Source: Myxococcales bacterium
GTDB taxonomy: Bacteria; Myxococcota_A; Polyangia; Nannocystales; Nannocystaceae
Assembly: GCA_014240065.1 (NCBI GenBank)
Contig: JAAZXR010000003.1
Location: forward strand, 62,001-126,000
Direction: 5' to 3'
Length of the DNA stretch: 64,000 nucleotides
The notes beneath the pieces were generated by a model. The model did not search any database and was not told where the DNA came from. It saw only the letters and a program-made list of their open reading frames with translations. A program made the position numbers and the translations under genes. Every line of letters starts with the position of its first letter. The first letter of the stretch is position 1. This document shows, one piece after another, positions 33,418-42,915 of the stretch.

Positions 33418-34620
33418 CTATTGGAGGCGCGCGAAGCTGCGCACGGCTGCGCCCTCATCTGAGTGTTCGTGATGCAGGAACACCCCGTCAGTGTCGCCCA
33501 CAACTTGCCAGACCCGCGGGACGCTCGGCCATGTCTGCGGCGCGCCCTTGTCCGCGGGGATGTGAACGACATGCCCGGGTAGCTCCGCCGCAGAGGTCGC
33601 CGCGATGAGGCCGTTCTTGCCGACCGCGAGGCTCTGGAACACGTGGTCCTTCAGCGTCGCGAGCGCCTCCGGCGGGGAGGAGCCGTCGACAGCGACCCTA
33701 CCAAAATCGGTGGAGCGCCCGTCACTCATTAGGTGACTCCAGTAGACAAAGCCCGAGCCGACCGCCACTCCGATCACTCCCCGGGTCATCTTCACGTGGC
33801 CGCGAAGATCGGTCCCGTCGTCCCGCATCGAATAGATCACGTCGGGCCCCCCGCGCTGGTGCGCCATAAAAAATACGCGGCCACCGTGTGACGTCAGAGC
33901 GAACGCCGGCCCCAGCTCGGGGTGGAGCTTGGCCCTGCCCCCCGACGCGGGATCGATCCACCCGAGGCCGCCGAGCCGCCCTTGCTGCTGCACCGGCGCG
34001 ATCCAAAACGGCGCCCCCTCGCAGTTGACGACGCGATGCCCTCCATCGAAGCCGGCCAATAACGACCTGACCTCCGCGCCATCCTTCGAAACCCTCATGA
34101 GATGAATTCCATCCTTCGCGTCATTTGGGAACTCGACGAAACAGAGCCCATCCTCGGCGTGAAAGATGGCGTCCACCCGCCCGAGCCGCTTGACCAGCGC
34201 CGGCGCCCCCTCCGCCTTCACCTCTCGGATCGTGGTCTCAACTCGCCGCCCCAACTCAACCTCACCCACGAACAGCCGCCCGGAGAACGCGTGACTCACC
34301 CGAACCCTCTCGCTCGTCTCCCACAGCGGGGTTGGGAGGCGCAGCGTCGGCGCCGGGAGGTCGGTAGCGGCGAGCGTTTCCGGGGCCGCCGGTGTCGCAT
34401 CGACAAGTGGGGAGATATCCACCGCTGGTGCGTGGGGTGGGGCCACAGCGACGGTCGGCGTCGCTGCTCCCGATTTTCTCATTACCTCCGACGAGACCGG
34501 CCGCTGGTTGAGAACGACTCTCGACGCCCCCTCGCCCGCACGCGGGCCCTCCCGGGTGCAGCCTCCCGACAGGGCGAGCGAGGTGAGAATCAATCCAGTC
34601 CGCCTGCGATGGGTGCTCAT
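33418..34620 (-). CDS. lipoprotein with beta-propeller-like domain
   Basis: 400 residues. MSTHRRRTGLILTSLALSGGC is a lipoprotein signal with lipobox Cys. A linker rich in Pro and Ala follows. From about residue 110 the protein has repeating strands of the kind seen in DUF5050-like propellers: TRVSHAFSG-like starts, VDAIFHAEDGLCFVEFP, GPAFALTSHGGRVFFMAH, VIYSMRDDGTDLRG, VAVGSGFVYWSHLM and LAVGKNGLIAATS. Such propellers bind or report in the periplasm; no ligand is known. The gene stands between other lipoprotein genes on the same strand. Confidence 0.7.
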   Translation of the reverse strand: MSTHRRRTGLILTSLALSGGCTREGPRAGEGASRVVLNQRPVSSEVMRKSGAATPTVAVAPPHAPAVDISPLVDATPAAPETLAATDLPAPTLRLPTPLWETSERVRVSHAFSGRLFVGEVELGRRVETTIREVKAEGAPALVKRLGRVDAIFHAEDGLCFVEFPNDAKDGIHLMRVSKDGAEVRSLLAGFDGGHRVVNCEGAPFWIAPVQQQGRLGGLGWIDPASGGRAKLHPELGPAFALTSHGGRVFFMAHQRGGPDVIYSMRDDGTDLRGHVKMTRGVIGVAVGSGFVYWSHLMSDGRSTDFGRVAVDGSSPPEALATLKDHVFQSLAVGKNGLIAATSAAELPGHVVHIPADKGAPQTWPSVPRVWQVVGDTDGVFLHHEHSDEGAAVRSFARLQ

Positions 34621-34668
34621 TCGAGACGCATCATAGCCGCTTGTCTGGAGGATGGTAGTGCCTCGACG

Positions 34669-35733
34669 CTATTTGCTGAGCCAGCTCAACGCAGACGACG
34701 GGATCGGTGCGGACTCGCCGTCGTCGAGCGCCCAATCCACGTTCAGGTCGACGGCGCCATCTTGCCCGGTCACGTAGTCAACCTGGACAGCGAAGCCGCC
34801 GGCCCCGAGGGTCACAGTGTTGCACTGGGCGCCTTGGCCCGCGGGCAACACCACGAGCTCGTAGCCCTCAATGGTGAATCGAGCGGCGCCATTGGACCGG
34901 ACGCAAAACTCATAGTCGGCCTCACTCGGCGTGAACAACACAGTCGTCATGCTCGCGGCCACCGCGGGCCCCTCCGAGCCGGGCACATTGCCGCCAAACG
35001 CCGCCGACGCCATCGCCAGATCAGGGACTCGAAGCGCGAGGGGAGGATCGCCCATCCCCTGCATGTCAGGAGGGGTGTCACCCTCGCTCGCGCCGCTCGA
35101 GGGCCACAGCGACACGTCGAGGCCGGCGCCGTCGGGGACCGCCCTGCCAAAGCCGCCGTCATTGGCGAGCACCGTGAGCGCGTCCGAAGACACCTTCGTG
35201 TTCCGCCGCCCTTCCCCTCGCCGAACGACGAGCGAGCTCGCCGCCGCGTCCTGCGGCAGCACCACGAGGATTTCGCCGTCGTGCATGCTCTGGATGGCTC
35301 CCTCGTCGTCACCCCACAGCACCGCCATCATGTCCTTGTCGTCACCGAATCCTGCGCCGTAGATGGCGACGAGCGATCCACCGGCAGCCGCGGCCGGGAC
35401 AACCTTGTCGACGCTCATGGCCGCAGCGCCACCGCCAGTCGCGGGCGGATCTTCCGGCGGAGCTGCCGGCGGGTCGAGGCGCACGGCCACTCCCATGATC
35501 CCGACTGGGCGACTCGGTCGCGTCGGGGTAATCCGGCGCGGCGCCTCACCGCTGGTCCCATCGGCGACCGACACGGACTGCCGAATCCTGCTGGCAGAGG
35601 CCGCCTGACCATCGTCCTCGGTGGCCTCCGCGGGGGATTGAGCCCCGCCCTCGGGACCGACGATGACGCACCCGACGGCGGGGGCGCATGACAAGAAAGT
35701 CGTAGTGAGAAGTCGCTGTTTAAAATCCTTCAT
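34669..35733 (-). CDS. lipoprotein with IPT- and PA14-like parts
   Basis: 354 residues from ATG 35733, preceded by AAAGAG. Lipoprotein signal with LLTTTFLSCAPAVGC. Residues from about 120 read as an IPT/TIG-like beta-sandwich (AAAAGGSLVAIYGAGFGDDK), and the last 100 residues as a PA14-like segment (TPSEADYEFCVRSNGAARFT, then IEGYELVVLP). It is predicted to be an envelope protein with carbohydrate- or protein-binding modules. The preceding lipoprotein gene lies 48 bp away on the same strand. Confidence 0.65.
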   Translation of the reverse strand: MKDFKQRLLTTTFLSCAPAVGCVIVGPEGGAQSPAEATEDDGQAASASRIRQSVSVADGTSGEAPRRITPTRPSRPVGIMGVAVRLDPPAAPPEDPPATGGGAAAMSVDKVVPAAAAGGSLVAIYGAGFGDDKDMMAVLWGDDEGAIQSMHDGEILVVLPQDAAASSLVVRRGEGRRNTKVSSDALTVLANDGGFGRAVPDGAGLDVSLWPSSGASEGDTPPDMQGMGDPPLALRVPDLAMASAAFGGNVPGSEGPAVAASMTTVLFTPSEADYEFCVRSNGAARFTIEGYELVVLPAGQGAQCNTVTLGAGGFAVQVDYVTGQDGAVDLNVDWALDDGESAPIPSSALSWLSK

Positions 35734-35801
35734 CTCTTTGTTCTCTTTCCCTTCGACGCGTGCGAGCACGACAGATTCATCCCCGTTGCGTCGTTGAAAA
35801 T

Positions 35802-36476
35802 CTAGCCTCGTGACGGTTTGGCGCGTTTGGCGCGGAGGGTCACTTTGCCACCGTTCGTCGACACCTCGAAGCGAACGTCGCCACCGTGTTTTTTTTGCAG
35901 GTTCGGCGCCGCGCGAGAAATCTTCCTCAGCAACGCGCCGTAGCTCATCCCGTCCGTGGTCTCGCCGGCGTCGCGCTTCGCCCTGACAAAATCCTTGTAC
36001 AGCGCCCTCGCGTCCGCGCTCGACATGCCGGGAGGCAACACCGCCTCCGTGGCCGTGCGGCCGCGCGCCCTCGGGACCGCGGCGCGCTCCTCTCCGCTCG
36101 CATTCTCGCCCCCCTTCGCCGCCTTCCGCTCCGCTGCCCGCCGCGCCCGCATGACGTCTTCCCTGCGCCGCGACTCGCTGAGCAGCCGCTTGTACGTCCC
36201 CTGTTCGATCTGCCGCATGATGCGATTCCAGTACTGCTCGTAGGTGTTCAGTCTCCCCTTAAGCGTATTGAACCGGAATTTTTGTACCGTCCGCATCGGC
36301 GGCCGGCGAAGGAACTCTCGAAGGAGGCGCGTGGTGGCCTCGTGCTTGCGCACCGGCGGCATGTTGTCCACGCCGACGAAATACCGATCGTACGCGACCT
36401 TCAACATCTCGATGGCCTCTTCGAGATCGTTGAGATCCAACCCACGATCGGAGACGATATCTGCCTTGCGCGCCAA
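35802..36476 (-). CDS. conserved basic coiled-coil protein (MXAN_5187-like)
   Basis: 224 residues. Basic, helical, without signal peptide. N-terminal NDLEEAIEMLKVAYDRYFVG and RPPMRTVQKFRFNTLKGRLN then TYEQYWNRIMRQIEQGTYKR resemble a conserved family of unknown function first noted in Myxococcus (MXAN_5187-type C-terminal domain); this assignment is from memory of the pattern and is moderate. The middle is Arg/Ala-rich, the end is KAKP-type basic. It diverges from the rseP gene and stands alone. Role unknown. Confidence 0.6.
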   Translation of the reverse strand: MARKADIVSDRGLDLNDLEEAIEMLKVAYDRYFVGVDNMPPVRKHEATTRLLREFLRRPPMRTVQKFRFNTLKGRLNTYEQYWNRIMRQIEQGTYKRLLSESRRREDVMRARRAAERKAAKGGENASGEERAAVPRARGRTATEAVLPPGMSSADARALYKDFVRAKRDAGETTDGMSYGALLRKISRAAPNLQKKHGGDVRFEVSTNGGKVTLRAKRAKPSRG

Positions 36477-36712
36477 GCGGCATCCATCTTATCCCTCCTC
36501 GGAGCCGAGTTAAAGCCCTCGGGCGCTCCGTCCGAGCCATGGCCCGAGCCACCTCCTGCGCGAGGCGGCGGAGCCGACCGCGGAAGATGGACCGCGCGCG
36601 TGCAATGGCCTATGAAGGGCTACGTGCTGGCCGCTTCGCGAACAAGTCCCGCGCCAAATCGCAAATTTTGCGCGGGCCGCGCATCCTCCACCCCACCGCG
36701 TGGGGAGGGTGC

Positions 36713-38338
36713 ATGACGCTGCTCGCGTTCTTCTTGCTGATCGGGCCGATCATCTTCGTGCACGAGCTCGGTCATCTGATCGCGGCAAAATTGGTCGGCG
36801 TCGAGGTCCGACGATTCTCGATCGGCTTCGGGCGCCCCTTCGCCCGCATAAGACTCGGCGAGACCGAGTACTGCCTCGCGCCGATCCCCCTCGGCGGCTA
36901 CGTGCAGATGACGGGTCAGCAAGGGCAAGAGGCCGACACTCCCGAGCAGCAAGCGCGCTCGCTGAGCGACAAACCCTTGTGGGCGAAACTCGTCGTGCTC
37001 GCGGCGGGACCGCTCGCGAACTTTGTCCTGCCCTTCGTGATCTATTTCTTCATCTTCCTCGGCCAGACGACGCAATATCCCGCCTCTGTCGGCAGCGTGC
37101 TCGACGGCTCGCCCGCCAACGCCGCTGGACTCCAAACCGGAGATCGAATCACCGCCATCGATGACGAGAACATCGCCTCGTGGGACGCGATGGTGCGCAT
37201 CGTCTCTCGCTCTCCAGAGCGGGAGCTACATCTACAGATCGAACGGGACGGACAGCGCATTGAACGCTTCGTGACACCCCGCCGGGCGACGAGGCGCAAC
37301 GATCTCGGAGATCGCGAGGACGTCGGCCGCCTCGGAATCCTCATGCACTCCTACGCACCTCAACTCGCGATCGTTGATCCTCGATCCCCCGCCGCGCAAG
37401 AGGGGCTGCGAGATGGCGACATCATCACCTCGTTTAACGGTGAACCAGTTGTCACGGTGGAGGACCTGGAGCGGCACCTCACCCGGACCTCCGACTCGCT
37501 CATTCGACTGACCTACCTTCGCGCGGAGGAGGCGGACAGCCCCATCGGCACCGCGCTCGTCTATCGCTCCTATCACGCCCAGATCCTCCCGCGCAAAGAC
37601 TCCGGGCTGGCCGTGGGAATCGTGGCCGCGAACACCTCTGTCCGATCGGTGACACCGGGCCGCGCAGCCTTCAACGCTGGGATCCGGCGGGGCGACCGCA
37701 TCCTCGCCGTGAACGGCGCGCCGCTCTCGCGGTGGGAATCCCTCCAAGGCGAGCTGCTGCGCGCACCCGAGCGCGGATCCACGCTCGACGTTCAATCCCC
37801 CGGGAGCGAGGCGCGACAAGTCTCCATCGACCTCGATCTCGGCGCCCTCCGCGACGAGTGTGGGAGCCGCTTGGACTGTTACCTCGGCGCCACCCCCTAC
37901 CGCACCGTTCACCTCCCCGATGAAGTCCCCATCCGTGGGCGAGGGTCGTTCGCCTTGCGCGCCGCGTGGCACCAGACGACGGGGAAGATCGGCGAGCTCT
38001 GGCTCGCCATCCGGAGGATGATCACCCTTGAGCGAGGGATCGACGACCTCAGCTCCGTGGTCGGGATCTTCTACATCGCGGGGATCATCGCGCCCCAGGG
38101 CGCCGGGCCCTTCCTCGACATGATGGCGTATCTCAGCCTCTCCATCGGCGTGCTCAATTTCCTCCCGATCCCGGTGCTCGATGGCGGCCACATCCTTTTG
38201 TACGCGGTCGAGTCCATTCGGCGGAGACCTCTGAGCCAACGCGCCCGCGAGATCGCGAGCACGGTGGGCCTGGTCATCGTGCTGCTCTTGCTTTTGGTCG
38301 GGCTTCGCAACGACATCGTGCGTTTTTGGATGAACTAG
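36713..38338 (+). CDS. rseP: site-2 zinc metalloprotease RseP
   Basis: 541 residues from ATG 36713, GGGAGGGT nearby. HELGH (17-21) in the first membrane helix is the zinc site; NFLPIPVLDGGHI near the C-terminus is the second zinc-ligand loop, in the LDG motif. Three PDZ-like domains lie in between (GSVLDGSPANAAGLQTGDRI, DPRSPAAQEGLRDGDII, TPGRAAFNAGIRRGDRIL). Function: intramembrane cleavage of anti-sigma factors in the envelope stress response; the third PDZ is unusual, as Escherichia coli RseP has two. tsaB follows at once on the same strand. Confidence 0.9.
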   Translation: MTLLAFFLLIGPIIFVHELGHLIAAKLVGVEVRRFSIGFGRPFARIRLGETEYCLAPIPLGGYVQMTGQQGQEADTPEQQARSLSDKPLWAKLVVLAAGPLANFVLPFVIYFFIFLGQTTQYPASVGSVLDGSPANAAGLQTGDRITAIDDENIASWDAMVRIVSRSPERELHLQIERDGQRIERFVTPRRATRRNDLGDREDVGRLGILMHSYAPQLAIVDPRSPAAQEGLRDGDIITSFNGEPVVTVEDLERHLTRTSDSLIRLTYLRAEEADSPIGTALVYRSYHAQILPRKDSGLAVGIVAANTSVRSVTPGRAAFNAGIRRGDRILAVNGAPLSRWESLQGELLRAPERGSTLDVQSPGSEARQVSIDLDLGALRDECGSRLDCYLGATPYRTVHLPDEVPIRGRGSFALRAAWHQTTGKIGELWLAIRRMITLERGIDDLSSVVGIFYIAGIIAPQGAGPFLDMMAYLSLSIGVLNFLPIPVLDGGHILLYAVESIRRRPLSQRAREIASTVGLVIVLLLLLVGLRNDIVRFWMN

Positions 38339-38340
38339 CC

Positions 38341-39078
38341 GTGAATCAGTGGCTCCTCACACTCGACGCGTCAACGCCGACCACAGTGGTCGCGCTCGGC
38401 CGAGCGGACGCGGCGGCGCCGCGAGCCTCCGTGGTCTCCACAGACGGCGCGAACCAAACCTCAGAGAAGCTGGCCGCGCACCTTGAACGCGTGCTGCGCG
38501 AGTGCCAAATCAACATGTCCGACGTGACGAAGATCGCGGCGGGCGTCGGGCCTGGGACGTTCACCGGGACGCGGGTCACCGCCGCCTTCGCCAAGGGCGT
38601 CGCCCTCGGCCTCGGCCTCGGCGTGCACCCGGTCTCGACGCTGGAGGCGTCGGCGTGGGACGCGGTTGACGCCGCCACCAAACCGCGAGACGTGGCCGCG
38701 ATGCTCGATGCGCGACGGGACGAGATCTACGGGGCGGTCTACCAGTGGGACGAACATCGCGGCGCGCTTCGTCGGCGCGGCGACGAGCGATGCGTCGCGC
38801 TTGAACGCTTCATCGAGGACTCGGCCCTCTCCCCAGCGACCACCCTCGTGGGCACCGGCGTCACCGCCTACCGAGATCGTCTTGAGGCGACCCACGGATT
38901 CTCGCTCATGCCGACGAATGGGCTCTCCGCGAGGGGCCTGTGGTGCGCGAGCCGCCGCGCCGCTGAGCAGGCTGCGGTCGATCCAGCGGCGCTGGCTGTC
39001 ACCTACCTGCGAGCCAGTTACGCTCAGATGGGCATTCACAAGCCGAAGCGCCCGATGATCAAGAGCCCCTTCGTTTGA
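38341..39078 (+). CDS. tsaB: tRNA N6-adenosine threonylcarbamoylation protein TsaB
   Basis: 245 residues; GTG 38341 puts NQWLLTLDASTP at the family's usual start, while ATG 38326 would overlap rseP. TsaB is the dimerisation partner of TsaD in t6A synthesis on tRNAs reading ANN codons. Motifs: LDASTP for the pseudo-active site, AAGVGPGTFTGTRVTAAFAKGVAL typical of the ASKHA fold, and AMLDARRDEIYGAVYQ. It follows rseP directly; this link is found in other bacteria by gene order but has no clear functional reason. Length and motifs normal. Confidence 0.85.
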   Translation: MNQWLLTLDASTPTTVVALGRADAAAPRASVVSTDGANQTSEKLAAHLERVLRECQINMSDVTKIAAGVGPGTFTGTRVTAAFAKGVALGLGLGVHPVSTLEASAWDAVDAATKPRDVAAMLDARRDEIYGAVYQWDEHRGALRRRGDERCVALERFIEDSALSPATTLVGTGVTAYRDRLEATHGFSLMPTNGLSARGLWCASRRAAEQAAVDPAALAVTYLRASYAQMGIHKPKRPMIKSPFV

Positions 39079-39117
39079 CGCCAGGCTGACGCCCACGCTT
39101 GAGCGCCGCGGCCCACG

Positions 39118-40335
39118 TTACGCGGCCGAGCCACCGGCGAGGGATTCGATCGCCGCCTTGATCCTTCGCAGGCCCTCCGCGATGTCCTCTTCACTCGTCG
39201 CGAAGCTGAGGCGGAGGTGGCCCGGGGCCCCGAACGCCGACCCCGGCACGCTGGCGACCAGCTTCTCCTCGAGCAGCCACGTCGCGAACGCCACGTCATC
39301 GGCGAAGCGATCTCCCACGTAGGCGCCGAAATTCGGAAATACGTAAAACGCGCCGTCGGGCGGGACCGTCGTGACGCCCGGGACCTCGTTGAGCCCCTCC
39401 AGCATGAGGGCGCGCCGCTTCGCGAACGCCCCCCGCATCGTCACGACATCTTCTTGGGCGGCCCGATTGGTCATCGCCTCAAGCGCAGCCCACTGGGAGG
39501 GCGTGGCGGCCCCCGACGTCGTCTGGCCTTGGACCGCAGCGGCCGCCTTCACGACGTGGCGTGGCGCCGCGAGGATCCCGATCCGGTAGCCGGTCATGGC
39601 GTAGCTCTTCGAGACCCCATCGACCACGACGACCTTGTCGGTCAGCCCCTCCAGCGCGCGGAAGGCCGACACGTGCTCGTAGCCGTCAAAGACAAGCTTG
39701 CGATAGATGTCGTCGCAGACGATCCACGCCCGCGGGGCCTTCGCGCAGATCACCTCGCCGAGCGCCCGCACCTCCTCGGCCGTATATCCGACGCCGGTTG
39801 GATTGGAGGGGCTGTTGAGCACGACGAATCGTGTGCGCTCGTTGAGCACCGCGCCGAGGCGCGCCGGATCGAGCTTGAAACCACGCGCGGCGGAGGCCTC
39901 TACAAAGACCGGCGTGCCCGATCCAAGCTCAACCATCGCGGGGTAGGAGACCCAGTACGGCGCAGGGATGACCACCTCATCTCCGGGCGAGAGCGTCACC
40001 AAGAACAAGTTCGCGAGGCTGTGTTTGGCGCCACACGAGATCAAGATCTCATCGCGGCCAATCTGTCGCCCATGGTACGTCGAGAGCTCACTCGCCGCCG
40101 CATCTCGCAGCGCAGGCAACCCAGGGACCGGGGCATAAGCGACGCGCTCGCCCTCCAGCCGATCTACGACGCGCCTCGTCACAGCCGCGGGTGGGCGAAA
40201 GTCGGGTTCACCCGCGCTGAAGTTCAAGACCTGCTTCCCCTCGGCTCGAAGGGCGGCAGCGCGGGCAGAGACCGCCAGCGTCGCCGACGGTTTTATCGCG
40301 AGCGCGCGGGCGTTGATGTTCAAATCGTGCGTCAT
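39118..40335 (-). CDS. class I aminotransferase (aspartate aminotransferase)
   Basis: 405 residues. A PLP enzyme of the prokaryotic aspartate aminotransferase (type Ib) group: NFSAGEPDFRPP at the N-terminus, YAPVPGLPALRDAAA, then YWVSYPAMVELG with the cofactor ring stack, NSPSNPTGVGY for substrate phosphate, SDD-like DDIYRKLVFDGY, and VDGVSKSYAMTGYRIG with the Schiff-base Lys, and RLSFATSEEDIAEGL at the end. It probably makes aspartate or aromatic amino acids. Its start overlaps the rsmD stop (ATGA). Exact substrate range unknown. Confidence 0.88.
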   Translation of the reverse strand: MTHDLNINARALAIKPSATLAVSARAAALRAEGKQVLNFSAGEPDFRPPAAVTRRVVDRLEGERVAYAPVPGLPALRDAAASELSTYHGRQIGRDEILISCGAKHSLANLFLVTLSPGDEVVIPAPYWVSYPAMVELGSGTPVFVEASAARGFKLDPARLGAVLNERTRFVVLNSPSNPTGVGYTAEEVRALGEVICAKAPRAWIVCDDIYRKLVFDGYEHVSAFRALEGLTDKVVVVDGVSKSYAMTGYRIGILAAPRHVVKAAAAVQGQTTSGAATPSQWAALEAMTNRAAQEDVVTMRGAFAKRRALMLEGLNEVPGVTTVPPDGAFYVFPNFGAYVGDRFADDVAFATWLLEEKLVASVPGSAFGAPGHLRLSFATSEEDIAEGLRRIKAAIESLAGGSAA

Positions 40336-40937
40336 GGGTGGGAACCTTCGCCTCGCTTGTTTTCTCCGGTGTAACGCAGAAAGTCCAGCCGATGATGGCC
40401 ATAGCGCTTCCGCGCCTCAAGCTCGAGGGCTTGGGGCCATTGAAACTGTGCCTGTTCGCCGCCTCCCTCATAAAACTCCACCACGACCACGGCCCCCTCG
40501 GTCAGCCACCCTCGCCCGACGAGCAGCGAGGCCACCGTCGAATAGAGCGCCGTTTGGTCGTAGGGGGGATCGAGATAGACCAGGTCGTGGCGCTCCGGGG
40601 AGGTCTCGAGCACGGCGCGCGCGTCCCCCGGGATCACGCGAGTCACCGCCTCCAGTTCGAAGGTGGCGAGTTGATTCTTGAGGAGCCGGGTCATCCCGCG
40701 CTGGAGCTCCACGAGGGTGGCGAACGCCGCTCCGCGACTGAGGGCTTCGATGCTGATGGCGCCGGTCCCCGCGAATGGCTCCAGGACCCGGGCTCCCACC
40801 ACCTCCGCCTGGAGCCGATCAAACACCGCGCTGCGGAGCTTCGACGACGTGGGGCGCACACCCTTCAGCCCGCTCGGCAGCGTCATGAGACGCCGCCCCC
40901 CCAGTCGACCGCCGACGACGCGCTGCATGACTCCCAT
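40332..40937 (-). CDS. rsmD: 16S rRNA guanine-N2 methyltransferase RsmD
   Basis: 201 residues. A class I SAM methyltransferase acting on G966 of 16S rRNA: VVGGRLGGRRLMTLP at the start, RPTSSKLRSAVFDRL, LEPFAGTGAISIEALSRGA for the SAM site, and DLVYLDPPYD, the DPPY catalytic motif. Normal length. It overlaps the aminotransferase gene by 4 bp; this pairing with an aminotransferase is likely only convenience. Confidence 0.88.
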   Translation of the reverse strand: MGVMQRVVGGRLGGRRLMTLPSGLKGVRPTSSKLRSAVFDRLQAEVVGARVLEPFAGTGAISIEALSRGAAFATLVELQRGMTRLLKNQLATFELEAVTRVIPGDARAVLETSPERHDLVYLDPPYDQTALYSTVASLLVGRGWLTEGAVVVVEFYEGGGEQAQFQWPQALELEARKRYGHHRLDFLRYTGENKRGEGSHP

Positions 40938-40997
40938 ATACCCGCGCCACCGAGCCGACGCAACGCGCGGCCCGAGGAGCTGAGCGGAGGCGTCGCG

Positions 40998-42011
40998 CTA
41001 CGAGCAGGGGGCGCAGGCGGCATGGCCCGGACACGGGTGCCCGGCGAGGTACGGCTCGGTCTCACGCTCGAGTCGGGCCCGCTCCCGGCTGTCTCTCCGC
41101 CTCCGCCGAAACCACGCCACGAACACCACCGGAGAGCAAAGCACGAGCAGCGCGTCGGGCGAGGTCGCGAGCGGGGCCCACGAGAGTCGTGACCAGAGCC
41201 CCTCTCTCCAAGACTGCGCCAGCGTCCCGACCGTGACGCCGTAGGTGTCGACGACCGCGCGATCAAATCCGCGACCTCTTCGAACCGCGTCGATCAACGC
41301 GTGGAACTGCGCCCCCGTCACGTCCCGCTCTCGCACGAACTCCACGAAGTCGCGACTCACCGCGTACGCCTCTCCCACTTCGAGCCGGTCCCCACCAAAC
41401 GGCCCCTCCAAGGTTGAGATGTCCGGGAGTCCACGGGCGTACCCCCGCGCCAACACCTCGCGCCGACTGGGGCTGAGCACCTCGCCAAGATTGTCCGCCA
41501 CCCCCTCGTGAAACCACGCCGGCACCGCCATCCCCCCGACCGCGCGGTGCAGCGCCACGTGGGCCAGCTCGTGTCGCAGCACGCCCTCGAGATGCACGCG
41601 GCCGCCATCGGGACCGTGGGCCGCCACGATGATCTCGCCCGTCGAAGGCCGGGCCACGCCGGTCGCCCAGTCCGCCATGCCCGACGCCGCCGCCAATTCA
41701 CCCGCGTGAGATGTCAGCAACACTGTGATTCGATCATCGACGTCCTCGCCGAGGGCTCCCTCGATCTCGCTCCACCACCGCGGGATGTGTCGGGTGAGCT
41801 CTTGCGCCTCGCTCGCCAGCTCTGGTTCGTAGCGCACGGTGACCGGACCCAAGACGCGCTCTTTCATCGGCGTGGACAGCGCCCACGGCGCTGGCGACGG
41901 TGCGCTCGATGCCGCGGCGACCCCCGCCCACCCGATGAGCCCGAGAAACACCCCACACATCCACGCCCCTAGCCCCGTCAGAAGGCGGCGGACGCCGTGA
42001 TGCCTAGACAT
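40998..42011 (-). CDS. membrane-anchored gluzincin metallopeptidase
   Basis: 337 residues from ATG 42011. N-terminal signal/anchor (LLTGLGAWMCGVFLGLIGWA). Middle: HELAHVALH (near residue 147), a HExxH zinc motif, then EGVADNLGEVLS with the third zinc ligand Glu, as in the peptidase MA/gluzincin fold. A C-terminal helix (LLVLCSPVVFVAWF) with a basic stop-transfer makes a second anchor. The short Cys-rich tail (CPGHAACAPCS) is unusual. It may be an envelope protease; the same HExxH fold opens the 1054-residue protein at 47814. The upstream gene ends 14 bp away. Confidence 0.75.
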   Translation of the reverse strand: MSRHHGVRRLLTGLGAWMCGVFLGLIGWAGVAAASSAPSPAPWALSTPMKERVLGPVTVRYEPELASEAQELTRHIPRWWSEIEGALGEDVDDRITVLLTSHAGELAAASGMADWATGVARPSTGEIIVAAHGPDGGRVHLEGVLRHELAHVALHRAVGGMAVPAWFHEGVADNLGEVLSPSRREVLARGYARGLPDISTLEGPFGGDRLEVGEAYAVSRDFVEFVRERDVTGAQFHALIDAVRRGRGFDRAVVDTYGVTVGTLAQSWREGLWSRLSWAPLATSPDALLVLCSPVVFVAWFRRRRRDSRERARLERETEPYLAGHPCPGHAACAPCS

Positions 42012-42025
42012 GGAGCGCGGCTCGG

Positions 42026-42850
42026 TCACGGACTTACAGTGATCACGGTGACCTCGTCGCGCAAGGTGCTGGCGAGCACAAATCCGACGGCGACCCCGAT
42101 GGCGAGGAGCGCTCCCCCCGCGATGAGCCCCGCGCGCACCTTGGGGTTCAGCCGACCCCGGCGGCGCTCCGTCGCCCCGTCGGCCACCGCAGACCGGTGT
42201 TCTTGCCACAATGCGCCCAGCAACCCCGCGGAGTTGGCAGCGGCCGCGCCCCGAACGCCAAGCTCGCGCCCGAGCAGGCAATCATAGGTGAACACGACCG
42301 CGCCCTCGCGGTCAGGGAGGTATCCAATTGTAAGCACCAGATCATCGCGACCCTCCGCGCAGACGCGCCGCGCGACCGCGGCTCCGCTCCGGAGGCGGCG
42401 CACCTGGGCCGTCGGCGCCTCCGCGGCTTCCATCGCAGCCTCCAGCGCGTCCACGAATTCGAGCTCCGCCTTCGAACCCGGCGCGTCCTCGGACAGTCCG
42501 ACCGCCACGCGGAGCGCTCGCGTCTGGGGCTCCGCGACGCGGGGCGCGGGCGCGCTCGGTGTCACCGCGGCGTCGTCGGCCGCCTCGCCAAGAGAGGCCT
42601 CCTCCTCCCGCGCGCGTGAGGACTCGCCCGCTCCTGACGCTCGCGCCGGTTCCACCTGGGCGCTCGGCTCGTCCGCCGCGCGCGGGCTGAGTCTCAAGCC
42701 TCCGGCGTCACCCCGATCCCGAGCGAGACTCCCACGCTCGCTCAAGGAGACGACACCCGCTCCGTCCACCAACCCGCGCGCTGTCGGCACCGGCGCGGTG
42801 ACCGTCTGCCCGATCACGAGCAGTGAGACGCATAGCCGTGCGCAAAACAT
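42026..42850 (-). CDS. exported protein with C-terminal membrane helix
   Basis: 274 residues from ATG 42850. N-terminal hydrophobic signal (ARLCVSLLVIGQTVTAP), then a long Ala/Glu/Arg-rich, low-complexity stretch of about 100 residues. A compact alpha/beta part follows (ALRVAVGLSEDAPGSKAELEF, DLVLTIGYLPDREGAVVFTY) that might bind a ligand. The end is a membrane helix (AGLIAGGALLAIGVAVGFVL). Family not recognised. It precedes the metallopeptidase gene by 14 bp, so the two are probably co-expressed and both in the envelope. Confidence 0.6.
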   Translation of the reverse strand: MFCARLCVSLLVIGQTVTAPVPTARGLVDGAGVVSLSERGSLARDRGDAGGLRLSPRAADEPSAQVEPARASGAGESSRAREEEASLGEAADDAAVTPSAPAPRVAEPQTRALRVAVGLSEDAPGSKAELEFVDALEAAMEAAEAPTAQVRRLRSGAAVARRVCAEGRDDLVLTIGYLPDREGAVVFTYDCLLGRELGVRGAAAANSAGLLGALWQEHRSAVADGATERRRGRLNPKVRAGLIAGGALLAIGVAVGFVLASTLRDEVTVITVSP

Positions 42851-42915
42851 CACCACACCTTAGCAAGAGTGCGTGCCGCTTCCAATGGCGCGCCGACAGC
42901 TCTCTCCTCGCGCCC